Assembly: GCA_016647705.1 (NCBI GenBank) | Contig: CM028335.1 | Location: 4,149,501 to 4,213,500 of the forward strand | Origin: Eucommia ulmoides | Lineage: Eukaryota > Streptophyta > Magnoliopsida > Garryales > Eucommiaceae | Length of the DNA: 64,000 nt | Direction of reading: 5' to 3' | Shown here: in pieces, positions 22,485 to 34,834 of the stretch | How positions within the stretch are numbered: the stretch's first letter is position 1 | Layout: each line of letters starts with the position of its first letter | The notes under the pieces: model-generated | Databases searched by the model: none | Told to the model about the DNA's origin: nothing | Seen by the model: only the letters and a program-made list of their open reading frames with translations | Program-made: the position numbers and the translations under genes

Positions 22485-25144
22485 CCAGTTTGGGAACATA
22501 AACCGCAACGATTTGTCATTGTTCTACATGACTGATCCATCTCGTTTTGAATGCGAGTGGAATTTGGTCGACCACGATGCACAACTCGAAGTCTGTCATG
22601 GTCTGGAATGAGGTTCGGGAAATTGGTCTCTGGCCAGTAGTCCTCATGAATAATCGGCCGAAACGAAGACTCCCATGCCATCAATTGGTTTGTCATTGTA
22701 TACTCAGCAGCAATATAACGGAATGCATTAACTCCACTATACTCCGTGGCCGCAAGCATATGGGAGCACGGATATCGCCAAATTTTAAACTTCCCACATG
22801 TGCAATCAGCGTTATCCCCTAATGTGACTTCATGAGGAATCAAGCCCCCAGTAAGAGTCTTCCTAGTTTTCACATGGAAGATCATATTCTCTCTAGAAAA
22901 AAAATCATATTTAGTTGTTAAATTATGTCGTAACAAATATATGTAACGTGAAAAAATAATAATGAATACTAAATTACCGATTGAATATTTGAATCTCGTA
23001 TGTTTTAGACTTGGCTTGAGATTTCTGTATTTTATCAACGACGTGTTTAGCATATACGTAACCGTCAGCTGAGTCCTTTAAAGCTTGTTGTCGACCAATA
23101 TCAAAGTATTTAACCATCCTGTAGAACGTAATCTTGACGGCTGCAGTTATTGGAACATTTCTTACACCCTTTAAATAGTTGTTAAATACTTCTGCGTAAT
23201 TGGTCGTCATGACTCCCCAACGCTTACCATTATCGTGTGCCCTGGTCCATTTGTAAGGTGCATGATTGCTCAACCATGCATGCGCCTGAACATCAATCTT
23301 TTTGATCTCTTCCATGATAGCATCGTATTTTCGAATTTGTGTTGCAGCACCTGCATTCCAAGCAAGATCTTTGAGATACTGATTTTTAGCAATCTTATTG
23401 AAATTGCCACAAAGGTGCCGCAAACAAAATCGATGATATCGGAGGGGCTCGTTATGTTGATTAAGCCAAATATTGTCAACTGCACTAATAATGCCGGCGT
23501 GTCTATCAGATATCAATGTAACCTCAGGACGATCACCGACAATATGACGCTTGAGCATGTAGATGAATCATCGCCAACATCGATAATCTTCCGTCGGTAC
23601 GACTGCAAAAGCCAATGGGTAGCACTTGTTGGACGACGTCATTCCTATGGCGATTAAAATTTTTTCCTCATATTTACCATACAAATGGGTCCCATCAATG
23701 GTGATTACAAGGCAACAATAACGCCATCCGTCAACTGAAGCTTTGAATGCCCAAAATACCATGTCGAACATCCTGTAGTCAGGCATATCAGTCGACACAG
23801 TGCTCCACTCGACAATCGTACCTGCATTGTAGTGCTGCAACGCGACCATAAACTTCGGTAACTTCCGGTATGATTCATCCCAATCTCCGAACAAGGTCTC
23901 AATGGCTTTAGATCTAGCCAACCAAGCTTTTCAATAGGAGATAGTGTATCCACGAGCCTCCTTCACGTAAGCCACAATGACGCCAATCTTCAATTCTGGA
24001 TCCTGTTCGACTTGTCCAAGTATTAGGTTCGAAATGAGTGCAGAATCCAAATTTTTATGATCTACAGCAGTATGATTATAGAAACATGTGTGTTGCCCCT
24101 CATACTGTGTAATCTCAAACATACCGTGACTTTTTTTCCTCCCCGCCCGCAACCTCCAATCACATCCATGCGAACAATTAATCGACCAGAGTTTCTTGTT
24201 CGTTTGCGAGACATAAAACTCTTTGTTCTTTTTCAAGTGGTAAAATTTGACGGCCTGCTGGAGATGTTCCTTGTCCTTAAAGACCATACCAGTACGAAAT
24301 TCGTCCATCTCCGGTGTCCAAAAATTCTTCCGCAACTTCGGCTCGTATTTCGCCAAGTCATCGTCGTCACCCCAATCCAAGTTATTGAAAAATTAAATTA
24401 CATTGTCCAACTCCAATTGCTGATTTTGACCTCCTTGCCCGCTAGGCCCAGTATCTAGATCTTCGTCTGGCTAAAACGCAACATCCACATCTAACTCTTC
24501 TTCTGACACATCGTGGCGACTATCAATTGTATCAAAGTCACCACCATAATTACTTATGTTATCTTGCGGCGGACTACTCGGCAAATAATGGGGATGTGGA
24601 AAAGTAGAGCTGGTGCTATGGCCACGGTCAATCATACTATGAGAATGATCTTGCTCTGGAATATAGGGGAGTGGGACAGTGTAATTAGACTCAAGTAATA
24701 GGGAGTGCAGCATAGGAGTATTGTGGGAATGATATTGTTCTAGACTGTAAGGGGGTGGGATGGTGTAATTAGATTGGACTGCTTGGGGAACGGTGCCGAA
24801 AAATTGCCCGTCAGATTGGGTACTGTACGGATTTAAACTCTGGGTCATTAAGTTGGTAAAATGACCACTTGGGGGAAAAAATTTGGACCATCATCAAATG
24901 CCCGTTCTATCTCTACATACACTTCAACAGCAAGAAGGGAGGGTATATAAAGAGGTAACTCAAGCACTTGATTTAATGCTGAGTCATCCTCGATAGAAAA
25001 CAAGGTATATTTATAGTTCGACCTGAAAAGAGCCATCGGCATCCTACACTTTAGTTTCAAAATTCCAGTAACCCCATCTTCAAGAACACATGGTTTTAGC
25101 GTCTCAATTAATTCATTTAAGGTTGTTCCCCTACGGATAACCAA
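22436..25144 (-). pseudogene. MuDR-type MULE transposase, nearly complete, few stops
   Basis: Mutator transposase with all expected parts. An N-terminal piece runs 25144-24848 (MVIRRGTTLNELIETLKPCV, LFSIEDDSALNQVL), then a Pro/His/Ser-rich linker to 24471. The MuDR DNA-binding region contains FRTGMVFKDKEHLQQAVKFY and a zinc-like CSHGCDWRLRA near 24170-24310. Catalytic Asp 1 lies in ITIDGTHLYGKYEEK near 23690, Asp 2 in LISDRHAGII near 23510, Glu in NYAEVFNNYLKGVRNVP near 23190. A SWIM finger CTCGKFKIWRYPCSHMLAA lies near 22780 after a small intron at about 22900-22975, and a CCHC knuckle CGLCSQTGHDRRKC near 22470. Defects: a frame break at 24848 and stops at 24471, about 24395, 23931 and 23568. 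It would be transcribed from the right arm. Confidence 0.93.
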
Positions 25145-25605
25145 AGATTTTACAACTGATATACTATAACAAACCCCGAACTCCGTACCTTACAATATTC
25201 TACCACCCCAATACAATAACAACCAAACGTGATCCATTTCAAGCGGCTATCATTTGACAAGGCAAAACAAAACAAGAAAATAATATCGTTAACTAAAACT
25301 CAATCACAAAAGTATATTGGTTTATAGTGTTCATTTTTTATGGGTTTGAGTAATTTATTTTCAATCCTTAATATTTCACTTATTTTGAATTTATTCAATA
25401 ATTATTTTAACTTTAACTCTAAATCGAATATAAATTCCACGTCAAGCTAATATCAACTAAATAGATTCAATTAATTTGAGGAATGAAAGTGCACAATTTG
25501 TACATCATATTCCAATGTTTGTAGTGTTAATTTTTTATGGATTTCAGTAATTTATTTTCAATTTTAACATTTTACTTACCAATATAACAAGTTTAATAAA
25601 CTAAC
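25145..25605. other. Noncoding spacer between transposase and right arm repeats
   Basis: AT-rich sequence upstream of the transposase with no gene; it would be part of the first intron or leader if transcription starts in the right arm. Confidence 0.55.
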
Positions 25606-28560
25606 CAAAAATTATTTTATATAAGTTTAAACAAATACATTTTAAATTAAATAACGAAATTCAAAAAATGAAATAAATTAACAAATTAAACAAAGAATAG
25701 GTATTTTAATTTTATATTTTTCTAATTATCAACCTTTCAGGGGCCAAAATGTATATTTTTAATTAAATAGCTAAATTAAAAAATTAAACTAACTAAAAAT
25801 GTAATATGTTGATTTATATTTTCTTACACATGTGAAAGGGGCGAATGTGTAATTTTTAATTTAACAACTAAATTAACAAATAAAACAAAATAACAAGTAT
25901 TTTAGTTTTATATTTTTCTAATTATCAAATTTTCACGAGCCAAAGTGTATATTTTTAATTAAATAGCTAAATTAGAAAATTAAACTAACTAAAAAAGTAA
26001 TATGTTGCTTTATATTTTCTTACACATGTGAACGGGGCGAAAGTGTAATTTTTAATTTAACAACTAAATTAACAAATAAAACAAATAATAGGTATTTTAA
26101 TTTTATATTTTTCTAATTATCAAAATTTTAGGGGGTCAAAGTGTATATTTTTAATTAAATAGCTAAATTAGAAAATTAAACTAACTAAAAATGTAATATG
26201 TTGATTTATATTTTCCTACACATGTGAAAGGAGCGAAAGTGTAATTTTTAATTTAACAACTAAATTAACAAATTAAACAAAATAATAGGTATTTTAATTT
26301 TATATTTTTCTAATTATTAAATTTTCACGGGCCAAAGTGTATATTTTTAATTAAATAGCTAAATTAGAAAATTAAACTAACTAAAAATGTAATATGTTGA
26401 TTTATATTTTCCTACACATGTGAAAGGGGCGAAAGTGTAATTTTTAATTTAAAAACTAAATTAACAAATGAAACAAATAATAGGTATTTTAATTTTATAT
26501 TTTTCTAATTATCAAAATTTTAGGGTCAAAGTGTATTTTTAATTAAATAGCTAAATTAAAAAATTAAACTAATTAAAAATGTAATATGTTGATTTATATT
26601 TTCCTACACATGGAGCAAAAGTGTAATTTTTAATTTAACAACTAAATTAACAAAAATTAAATAAATACATTTTAAATTAAATAACGAAATTCAAAAATGA
26701 AACTAACTAACAATTTATTTTAAAACAATAGGTTGAATATTTAATATTTTTCTAATTGAAAAAATTTCAAGGGCCAAAGTGTATATTTTCCTACACATGT
26801 GAAAGGGGCGAAAGTGTAATTTTTAATTTAATAACTAAATTAACAAATTAAACAAAATAATAGGTATTTTAATTTTATATTTTTCTAATTATCAAATTTT
26901 CATGGGCCAAAGTGTATATTTTTAATTAAATAGCTAAATTAGAAAATTAAACTAATTAAAAATGTAATATGTTGATTTATATTTTCCTACACATGTGAAA
27001 GGGGCGAAAGTGTAATTTTTAATTTAACAACTAAATTAACAAATTAAACAAAATAATAGGTATTTTAATTTTATATATTTCTAATTATCAAATTTTAAAG
27101 GGCCAAAGTGTATATTTTTAATTAAATAGCTAAATTAGAAAATTAAATTAACTAAAAATGTAATATGTTGATTTATATTTTCCTACACATGTGAAAGGGG
27201 CGAAAGTATAATTTTTAATTTAACAACTAAATTAACAAATAAAACAAAATAATAGGTATTTTAGTTTTATATTTTTCTAATTATCAAATTTTCACAGGTC
27301 AAAGTGTATATTTTTAATTAAATAGCTAAATTAGAAAATTAAACTAACTAAAAATGTAATATGTTGATTTATATTTTCCTACACATGGGGCGAAAGTGTA
27401 ATTTTTAATTTAACAACTAAATTAACAAATTAAATAAATACATTTTAAATTAAATAACGAAATTCAAAAATGAAACTAACTAACAATTTATTGTAAAACA
27501 ATAGGTTGGATATTTAATATTTTTCTAATTGAAAAAAATTTAAGGGCCAAAATGTATATTTTCTTACACATGTGAAAGGGGCGAAAGTGTAATTTTTAAT
27601 TTAATAACTAAATTAACAAATTAAACAAAATAATAGGTATTTTAATTTTATATTTTTCTAATTATCAAAATTTCAAGGGCCAAAGTGTATATTTTTAATT
27701 AAATAGCTAAATTAGAAAATTAAACTAACTAAAAATGTAATATGTTGATTTATATTTTCCTACAAATGTGAAAGGGGCGAAAGTGTAATTTTTAATTTAA
27801 CAACTAAATTAAACAAATAATAGGTATTTTAATTTTATATTTTTCTAATTGTCAAATTTTCAGGGGCCAAATTGTATTTTTAATTAAATAGCTAAATTAG
27901 AAAATTAAACTAACTAAAAATGTAATATGTTGATTTATATTTTCATACACATGGGGCAAAAGTGTAATTTTTAATTTAACAACTAAATTAACAAATTAAA
28001 TAAATACATTTTAAATTAAATAACAAAATTCAAAAATAAAACTACTTAACAATTTATTTTAAAATAATAGGTTGAAAATTTTATATTTTTCTAATTGTAA
28101 AAATTTCAAGGGCCAAAGTGTATATTTTTCTACACATGTGAAAGGAGACAAAATGTAATTTTTAATTTAACAACTAAATTAAGAAATTAAACTAACCAAC
28201 TAATTAAACAACTAAACCAACAAATTAAATTAACAAAACAAACAAACTAACTAATAATTTATTTTGAAATAATATATTAAAAATTTATATTTTTCTAATT
28301 GTTAAACTTTTAGGGGTCAAAGTGCATATTTTTTTAATTAAATAGCTAAAGTAAAAAATTAAACTAACTAACTAACATTTTTTTTTTAAATAATATATTA
28401 TTTTATATTTTCTTAAATATGTGAAAATGGCCAAAGTATAATTTTTAATTCAACAATTAAATTAACAATTAAACTAACCAACTAACTAACAAATAAAGGT
28501 AAAAAATATACTAATTAAATTAACAAATAAATTAAAAAAAACGTTAAAAATATATTAACC
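25606..28560. repeat. Degenerate tandem-repeat field of the right arm
   Basis: Reverse-complement counterpart of the left field: GGGGCGAAAGTGTAATTTTT and GGGCCAAAGTGTATATTTTT alternate about every 100 bp, with GAAATTCAAAAATGAAACTA marking the longer period near 26690, 27460 and 28030. Unit order is close to the left arm, but indels prevent exact pairing by eye. Confidence 0.9.
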
Positions 28561-28693
28561 TGTGAATAGAGGAGTAGAAGTCTGAATAGAAGAAGTGTAA
28601 CTAGAAGAGAAAATATTAAAATGAAGAACAAATGAGAGAATGAGCAAGTGAAAAAGTACGAATTTTAATGAACTCAAGCAAATAATATTTATA
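28561..28693 (-). promoter_or_regulatory. Putative inward promoter, leader and splice donor in the right arm
   Basis: On - the order is TATAAATA (28693-28686), a pyrimidine-rich leader and CTCTATTCACAG before GTTAATATAT, a mirror copy of the left unit. It points toward the transposase. Function is inferred from layout and from the MuDR precedent. Confidence 0.6.
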
Positions 28694-28770
28694 GGCGAAG
28701 TTGTGCACATATTCCGAGTTTTCAAATTTTCAAATTAAAGTTATCTATAACCTAAAAGCCTATCTATATA

Positions 28771-29097
28771 GGAAAAGAAGGCAGCCTAAAAGGCTGCCTT
28801 CTTTTGCAGCTTTGGCCGGTCAAACGACCGGCCAAAGCAGACGGAGACCAGCCGTGCAAACGGCTGGTCGCCGTTTAAGTGATCCCTCCCTTCACAAGGG
28901 CGGGATCACATTTAAAAAAAAAAAAAAAAAAAAAAAATTAATTTGATCCCGCCCTTCACAAGGACGGGATCAACTTTGATCCCGCCCTTGTGAAGGGCGG
29001 GATCAAATTAAATTATTTTTTTTTTATCCCGCCGTTCACAAGGGCGGGATCAAAAAAAAAAAAATTCGATTTCGCCCTTGTGAAGGGCGAAATGCAT
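28771..29097. repeat. Chain of eight hairpins in the right arm
   Basis: The eight stems of the left arm recur in reverse order: AAAAGAAGGCAGCC, TTTGGCCGGTC, GACCAGCCGT, four to five GATCCCGCCCTT-type stems and ATTTCGCCCTT next to the end. One arm of a stem is damaged (GATCCCTCCCTT near 28881). Confidence 0.92.
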
Positions 29098-29172
29098 TGG
29101 TGCAGTAATTAAGTTAAAAGGTAAATTGTTTCAGTAATTTTTTTTTTTTAATATTTAATAGGTAAACAACTC

Positions 29173-29182
29173 TAAAGGGAAG
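29173..29182. repeat. Target-site duplication, right copy (TAAAGGGAAG)
   Basis: Exact match to 15261-15270, immediately outside the element end CAACTC. Confidence 0.93.
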
Positions 29183-30195
29183 AGCTCACAACTTATTCAA
29201 AATATAAAATAAAGTGCATTAATTTTGTTTTATTTTTGAATTTAAATTTAAGATAGTATAGGAGAAAAATAATACTTTCTTTCTCTAGCCCTCCTTATCT
29301 CTAGATTTCTATTTTTTTAGCAACAACAAAATAAAATAAAAACAATCCAATAAATGGCAATTTCATCCATTTCATGTGAAATGGATGAATTTTTAATTTC
29401 ACCATTTTTTTTGCGCATATTCGATTTGGCCAACAACAAAACGATGTTGTCAAAAATTCTCAGTATGTGCACTTAGTTTCTTACATGCCAAAAATTTCCT
29501 CAACTTCTTCTTTCAACCTGTAAAATCGATTAGTTTTTAAGAGGGACACCAGTGTAGTGTCAGCCAAAGAACCTCCGGCATGAGAATAAATCAAACTGTT
29601 TATGAAAAAGGCTCAAGCACTTGAATCAATCGTAAAATAAAATGATGATACATTCCCTTTATATAGACTTAGTAGATCACTGTCGTTTCGTTGGTAAGGT
29701 CGTGTGTTTTCCTCCTAACGGCATGGGATATGGCCACGATCTTCTCCATTAAACTAGGAGAAGATCTCTGTAACGTTCCTCCCATCAAATATAGGTCGTT
29801 ACAGTTAGTCGGTTGTAACGCTCCTCATGCATGGGGAACGTGGAGGTCATGGGCTAACTTGTTCTTAGCCTTGTCACCGTGGGTTCTAATTATCCCTTAT
29901 TGGGCCTGTTTTGCTTGTGTATTGGACCACTACGATCTTTTTTCCAATGGGCTTGATGCGCTCAGTCCAGATCATATGTTGGGTTATATCTTTCGGGTCA
30001 GATCATTGACCCGATCCGACCCATTAAGGCTATCAAGTCTTTGAAAGTTATGAGCGGGAGTTTTTCTATATCAACAAAGAATATTTTTCCAATTTATTAT
30101 AAGTAGAAGGGAATAAAATATAAATTTTTAAAGTAGAGGGACAAAATAAAATAAGACCAAGCTATAAGAGGATAAAAGGGAATTAACCCCGTTCT
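29183..30195. other. Noncoding spacer
   Basis: AT-rich, no convincing gene. A perfect 13-bp stem with a 2-base loop (TTCATCCATTTCA) lies at 29361-29388. An open frame of 117 codons at 29691-30044 shows no family signature. From about 30097 the sequence becomes similar to the upstream region of the live GST (36858-36875 plus 39495-39619). Confidence 0.55.
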
Positions 30196-30929
30196 TATAT
30201 AATCCTTCTAAGGAGTACCAAACAGAGAACCATTACGAAAACTCTGAGAGAAAAATGGCAAAAGAAGAGGTGAAGTTGTTGGGTGTGTAGAGGCGTGCAT
30301 TTAGTCGGAGAGTGAAAATTGCTCTCAAAAGTGGAAATTGCTCTCAAAATAAAGGGAATGAAATATGAATATATCGAAGAAGATTTGTCAAATAAGATCC
30401 TTTGTTGCTTAAGTCTTATCCCGTTCACAAAAAGATTCCGGTACTCTTACATAATGGAAAGCCAATCGTTGAGTCATTATTGGTTATTCTTGAATGCATC
30501 GACGAGACCTGGAAAAATATTGTCCCGATCTTTCCTAAAGATCCTTATGAAAGAACCCTGACACGTTTCTAGGCCAAATTCCTAGATGAAAAGGTAAATT
30601 TACTAAGGATGTCAGTTCATTTAGTGTGTTTGTTCTTAATTTTATATAACACAAACGGAAATCTAAGAACAAATTTATTTTGTTCCCAAAAGAAACATTC
30701 TAGAAATTTGAGAACAAAATACAAACATATATGGTTTTCTGCATTTTGTTTTTTTGTTATGTTCCCAACTTTCACAAAACATAAAATTTTAAACTTTATT
30801 TTTATAGGCAAATATCATATTTTTTACTCCGTCTTTTTGTTTCTGTTTTCAAAAAAACTAAAAACGTTTTCATTCGTAAAAAAAACTATTCTAGACATCA
30901 GAAAACAGGACAAAAAATATATTTTGTTT

Positions 30930-33900
30930 GAGAAAATGACATTTTTTATTCCTAACAGATGATTTGGGTACTCAATTAGATCTTGGTATTTAAAAGTCAT
31001 TATATTGGGTCCTTAACATTTCATTTTTTAATTTTAAATTGGCCCTTTGGTTAGGTCAACATTAACGGTCAACGTGTAAGTAAGGGTAATTTGGTCAATT
31101 TACGTTAAAAAATAAGGATAATTTCTTCATTTTATTCAAACTAATTTAATAGGATCTATTTGTAACTTATTCTGAATTTAAGGGCCAAATTGTATTTTTT
31201 CTTGTTCTCACAACACCTTCTTCCCTGTACCTTTCACACTTCACCCACTTCACTATCATCCTCCCCGATTGAGCTTCTGGGTTGTGAAGGTCACTGGAAC
31301 AACGGGCAGTGAGTTTTAGTCCACCCCAAATTTGATTAAAAATCACTGAAACAAGGATTATTCGGGTTGTGAAGCTCACTGGTACCTGAGGATTTGACCT
31401 TCTGGGTTGTGAAGTTTCAGTGAGTTTTAGTCAAATTTGGAGCTAATTTTCTGTTTCTGAAGCTCAGATTTGATGGCGATAGTGGATTGAGCTTCTTGTT
31501 TGGTTCTGGGTTTGTGTTTTTTTCTGTGCTAGAATCCATTTCTGGCCTTCAAAAATATCTTCGAAATCTTTTATATTGTTTGTCTTTTCCGTCTTGATTT
31601 TTCGCCACTTCGTAGCTTCAAAGGGGATAATACCTCACCATCATAATCAAATCCCAATAAAAGTGAAAAAACCCATTTTGGATCTGCTCGGAATTTCGAT
31701 CAAGGAAAGGCCTTGGTCGGAAAATTTCGAATTTGCCGGAATTTGGGATCGGAAAAATGCAAGATCTGTCGGTGCATCCACAATTCAACTCTCACTGAAC
31801 TAGAACGGTTTTCAACTTATTTACATAAGTGGTGCTATCTGGAGTTTGGATCCCCGGGTTAGTGGGGCCAGCTATATACCCGGGGTTCAGAACCCGGGTA
31901 TACCAAAAAAAAAAAAAATTGTATTTTTTTTTTCGTTTTTAGGGTTATACCCTGGGTTCAGTACCCCGGGTATAACCCACTTTAAAAAATAAAAAAATAA
32001 ATAAAAAAACAACGTTTTGACCCAATAAATTTTTAAAATTTTTGGTAACTTTGAGTTGATTAACGGTAGTCTATATATATTTTAAATAAATTTAATTTTT
32101 TTTGCGCATAAATTACGTTCAAAACACTCCATAATATTTTTTACAACACTAAAAATAGACAAGTGGATGAATTTTTAAAAATCGTCAAAATTGACCAGAT
32201 GAGCTGTTTCATAATGGCGGAATTTTTTTGACAATTTGAAATTAACAAAAGATTGCATGTCCGTAACAGAAATAAACTAAATTTTTTGTATATAAATTAT
32301 ACTCATAACACTACATAACAAAATTTAGAACACTAAAAACGGACTAGTGAATAATTTTTAAATAATCATCAAAGTTAGTCATATGAGTTGTTTTGATGAC
32401 GATGCAATTTTTTTGAAAATTTTGCGTTAACTAAAAATGGTCGTCTATCCGTAACAGAAATTAACCTGATTTTTTTGCGTACAAACTACGTTCATAACGC
32501 TAAATAATAAAATAGAGAATATCAAAAATAGATTAGTGAATAATTTTTAAATAATAATTATTGTTACAACATTTTATTGCTCTTCAATGTTTTCAAAAAC
32601 ACTATATTGTTCTTCAATATTTGGATGGACATAACTTTGTGTTCGGTGGTCCGTTGGGGGCAAAAAAAAAATTTAAATATTGGGTCTAATCTGAGTCATC
32701 ACTCTGACTTTTGAAGATTTCAATTTTACCAATAGGACAAGACGCACGCTCGCGACGAAGATTACAAATTTTGTTACCCAATACTTCGAATCCAAAACTG
32801 AAGGTGAAAACGGGCTTTATTTCAAAAAATACTGGACCAAACCGCCCTCGGTGTTTGCTACGCCTAGATCTTGAAAAAATACCTGAAAAAAAAAAAAAAA
32901 AAAAAAAAAATCGCCTCAAACGGACCACCGAGCACAAAGTTGTGTCCATCCAAACTTTTTTTATTATCTTACATAAATTTTCTCTTCTCTCAACACCATA
33001 TATTTCCTTATCCGTTTTTTGTGTTCTTGATTTTATTATTTAGCGTTATGAACGTAATTTGTACGCAAAAAATTCAAGTTCATTTTTGTTACGGATAGAC
33101 AACCATTTTTTGTTAACTTAAAATTTTTTTAAAAATTGCATCGTTATCGAAACAACTCATCCGACCAGTTTTGACGATTATTTAAAAATTATTCACTAAT
33201 CCGTTTTTAGTATTCCAAATTTTGTTACGTAGTGTTATGAGCATAATTTATATATAAAAAAAATTTGATTCATTTCTGTTACGGACATGCAATCTTTTGT
33301 TAATTTGGAATTGTCGAAAAAATTCCGCCATTATCGAAACAGCTCATCTAGTCAACTTTGGCGATTTTTTAAAATTCATCCACTTGTCCATTTTTAGTGT
33401 TGTAAAAAAAATTATGGAGTGTTTTGAACGTAATTTATGCACAAAAAAATTAAATTTATTTAAAATATTTATAAATCACCGTTAATCAACTCAAAGTTAC
33501 CGAAAATTTTAAACATTTATTGTGCCAAAACGTTATTTTTTATTTTTTTTTAAAGTGGGTTATACCGCGGGTTACCCCGGGTATAACCCCAAAAACGAAA
33601 AAAAAAAAAAATTTGGTATACCCGGGGTTCCGAACCCCGGGTACACGGCTGGCCCCACTAACCCGGAGATCCGAATCCCGGGTAACACCACTTATGTAAA
33701 TAAATTGAAAATCGTTCTAGTTCAATAATTTTGTTTTAAAAACATATTAAAAATGTAAAGAACTCGCCCACTGCCCATCTATCCTTCGTTAATGATGACT
33801 TAGTTCTTGACGAATTTTGTTTTCAAGTTACATGTTGTTTACTATTTTGCTTGAATTTGGTTTTGAAATTGATATTGTGAATAGAGAGATAAGTGGGTTC

Positions 33901-34189
33901 ATAGGTTTGGGTAGAGAAAGAGAGAGGAGATAGAGTGAGTAGTGGGTTTGGGAGTTTAGGTATTCAAAATATACATTTGACCTTTAAGTTGTAAATAAAA
34001 AATAAAATGATCCTAATTAAAAAATTAAAAGGTATAAATATAATTTAAAAATAATTAACAAAAAACTTAATAGTAGAACAAATTTGGAATGAAAATGAAA
34101 TGTTAAGAATCTAATGTGTCGACTTCTAAATACTAGGAGTTAATTGAGCACCTAGGTCATTTGTCAGGAACTAAAAAAGTCATTTTCTA
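30930..34189. mobile_element. Foldback/MULE-like element with 9-bp target duplication
   Basis: Direct repeats ATTTTGTTT at 30921-30929 and 34190-34198 flank inverted ends: AGAAAATGACATTTTTTATT on the left and the complement of AGTCATTTTCTA on the right. The arms run at least ~250 bp (30930 to about 31200 against about 33955 to 34189; for example TACTCAATTAGATCTTGGTA against TGCTCAATTAACTCCTAGTA). Nine bp suggests Mutator-type transposition. A second inverted-repeat element lies inside. The intron of the live GST is uninterrupted at the matching place (about 40165-40205), which acts as an empty site. No transposase is encoded. Confidence 0.85.
31796..33724. mobile_element. Nested long-inverted-repeat element with CCCGGG-rich ends
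   Basis: Starts TGAACTAGAACGGTTTTCAA and ends with the complement (TTGAAAATCGTTCTAGTTCA). Arms of roughly 820-860 bp pair along their whole length, including repeated blocks with TCCGTAACAGAAAT and CATAACACTACATAAC, each present two or three times per arm. Near each end lie several CCCGGG/ACCCGGGT palindromes. The loop is about 32660-32905 and ends with a 25-base A run. I could not find a target duplication. No gene inside; small open frames there follow the poly-A and are not credible. Confidence 0.85.
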
Positions 34190-34198
34190 ATTTTGTTT

Positions 34199-34834
34199 TC
34201 TCTTTACATTTTTGCTTCTCTGCCATGAGAACAGAAACAAAAAATTAATAGCAGGGAAAAAAATAAAAACTAAGGCTCCATTTGGTAACCCATTCCTTCC
34301 TAGAATTTTCCATTCCATTCCTAGATTTTTGGGAATTCTGTTTGGGAATAACGTTTGGTAATTTTTGTTTTCGTTTCCATTCCATTCTCATTTAAGAATT
34401 GTGCCCACTTTTTTCTTAGGAAAGGAGAAATTAAAAAAAAATTGTTTTTCATAATTCTCATTCCATTCTCAAAACCACTGGGCATTGTTCATACGCCGGC
34501 CGACCACCGCCGTCCGCCGTCCGGCAGCCAGCCACCTCCAGGAACCTCTAGCGACCATCGCCGGCCATCTCCAGGAAACTCCGGCAGCGGTCGCCGGTCA
34601 CCTCCAACAACCGTCGCAGCCACCACCGCCAAAACAAAAAAAAAAAAAAAAAAACTCACAAAAAAAAAAAAAAAAAAAAAATTGGTTTTAGGATAAAATC
34701 GATACCAAATGCAATTCTATTCCAAAAAAAAAAAAAAAAAAATCTACTCCTAAAAAAGAAAACTAAATTTTCATCACATCCCATTCCATCCCATCCGTTG
34801 GAATGGAAAGCATTTTTTGTGCACCTTGTTTTAG
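34199..34834. repeat. Repeat-rich part of the pseudogene intron (MITE-like, GC-rich core)
   Basis: Begins CTCCATTTGGTAACCCATTC near 34276, contains GGGAATAACGTTTGGTAA, a GC-rich core of GCCGGCC/CCGCCGTCCG words at 34493-34630 and long A runs at 34635-34680 and 34724-34741. The CGTTTGGTAA words and GC-rich core resemble 37460-38158 in opposite sense. Ends not resolved. Confidence 0.5.

Larger units (their letters stand above)
15271..29172. mobile_element. Complete 13.9-kb TIR-MULE with transposase, PMD gene and two small unknown frames
   Basis: The ends GAGTTGTTTACCTATTAAAT and their reverse complement (CAACTC ending at 29172) are flanked by identical 10-bp repeats, which defines both boundaries. 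Content from left to right: left arm (hairpins, inward promoter, tandem repeats), an inverted fragment of the transposase tail, a PMD gene on +, two small paralogous frames on -, the MuDR-type transposase on -, and the right arm as mirror of the left. The convergent layout recalls maize MuDR, where each TIR carries a promoter for one of two genes. Several stop codons in each gene mean this copy is not autonomous now. The near-identical flanks show it inserted as one unit. Confidence 0.92.
25606..29172 (-). repeat. Right long terminal inverted arm
   Basis: Mirror of the left arm. Outer ~600 bp align closely with the left end, including all hairpins, the TATA unit and the splice donor. Differences include a shorter spacer between the third and fourth hairpins (28973-28978 region) than on the left. 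Confidence 0.88.

Noticed and set aside
29691..30044. 117-codon open frame as a gene
   Set aside because: No recognisable domain, no conserved start context, in a repeat-rich spacer.
32711..33098. Lys-rich open frames of 75-110 codons
   Set aside because: They cross a 25-base A run in the loop of a foldback element and have no signature.
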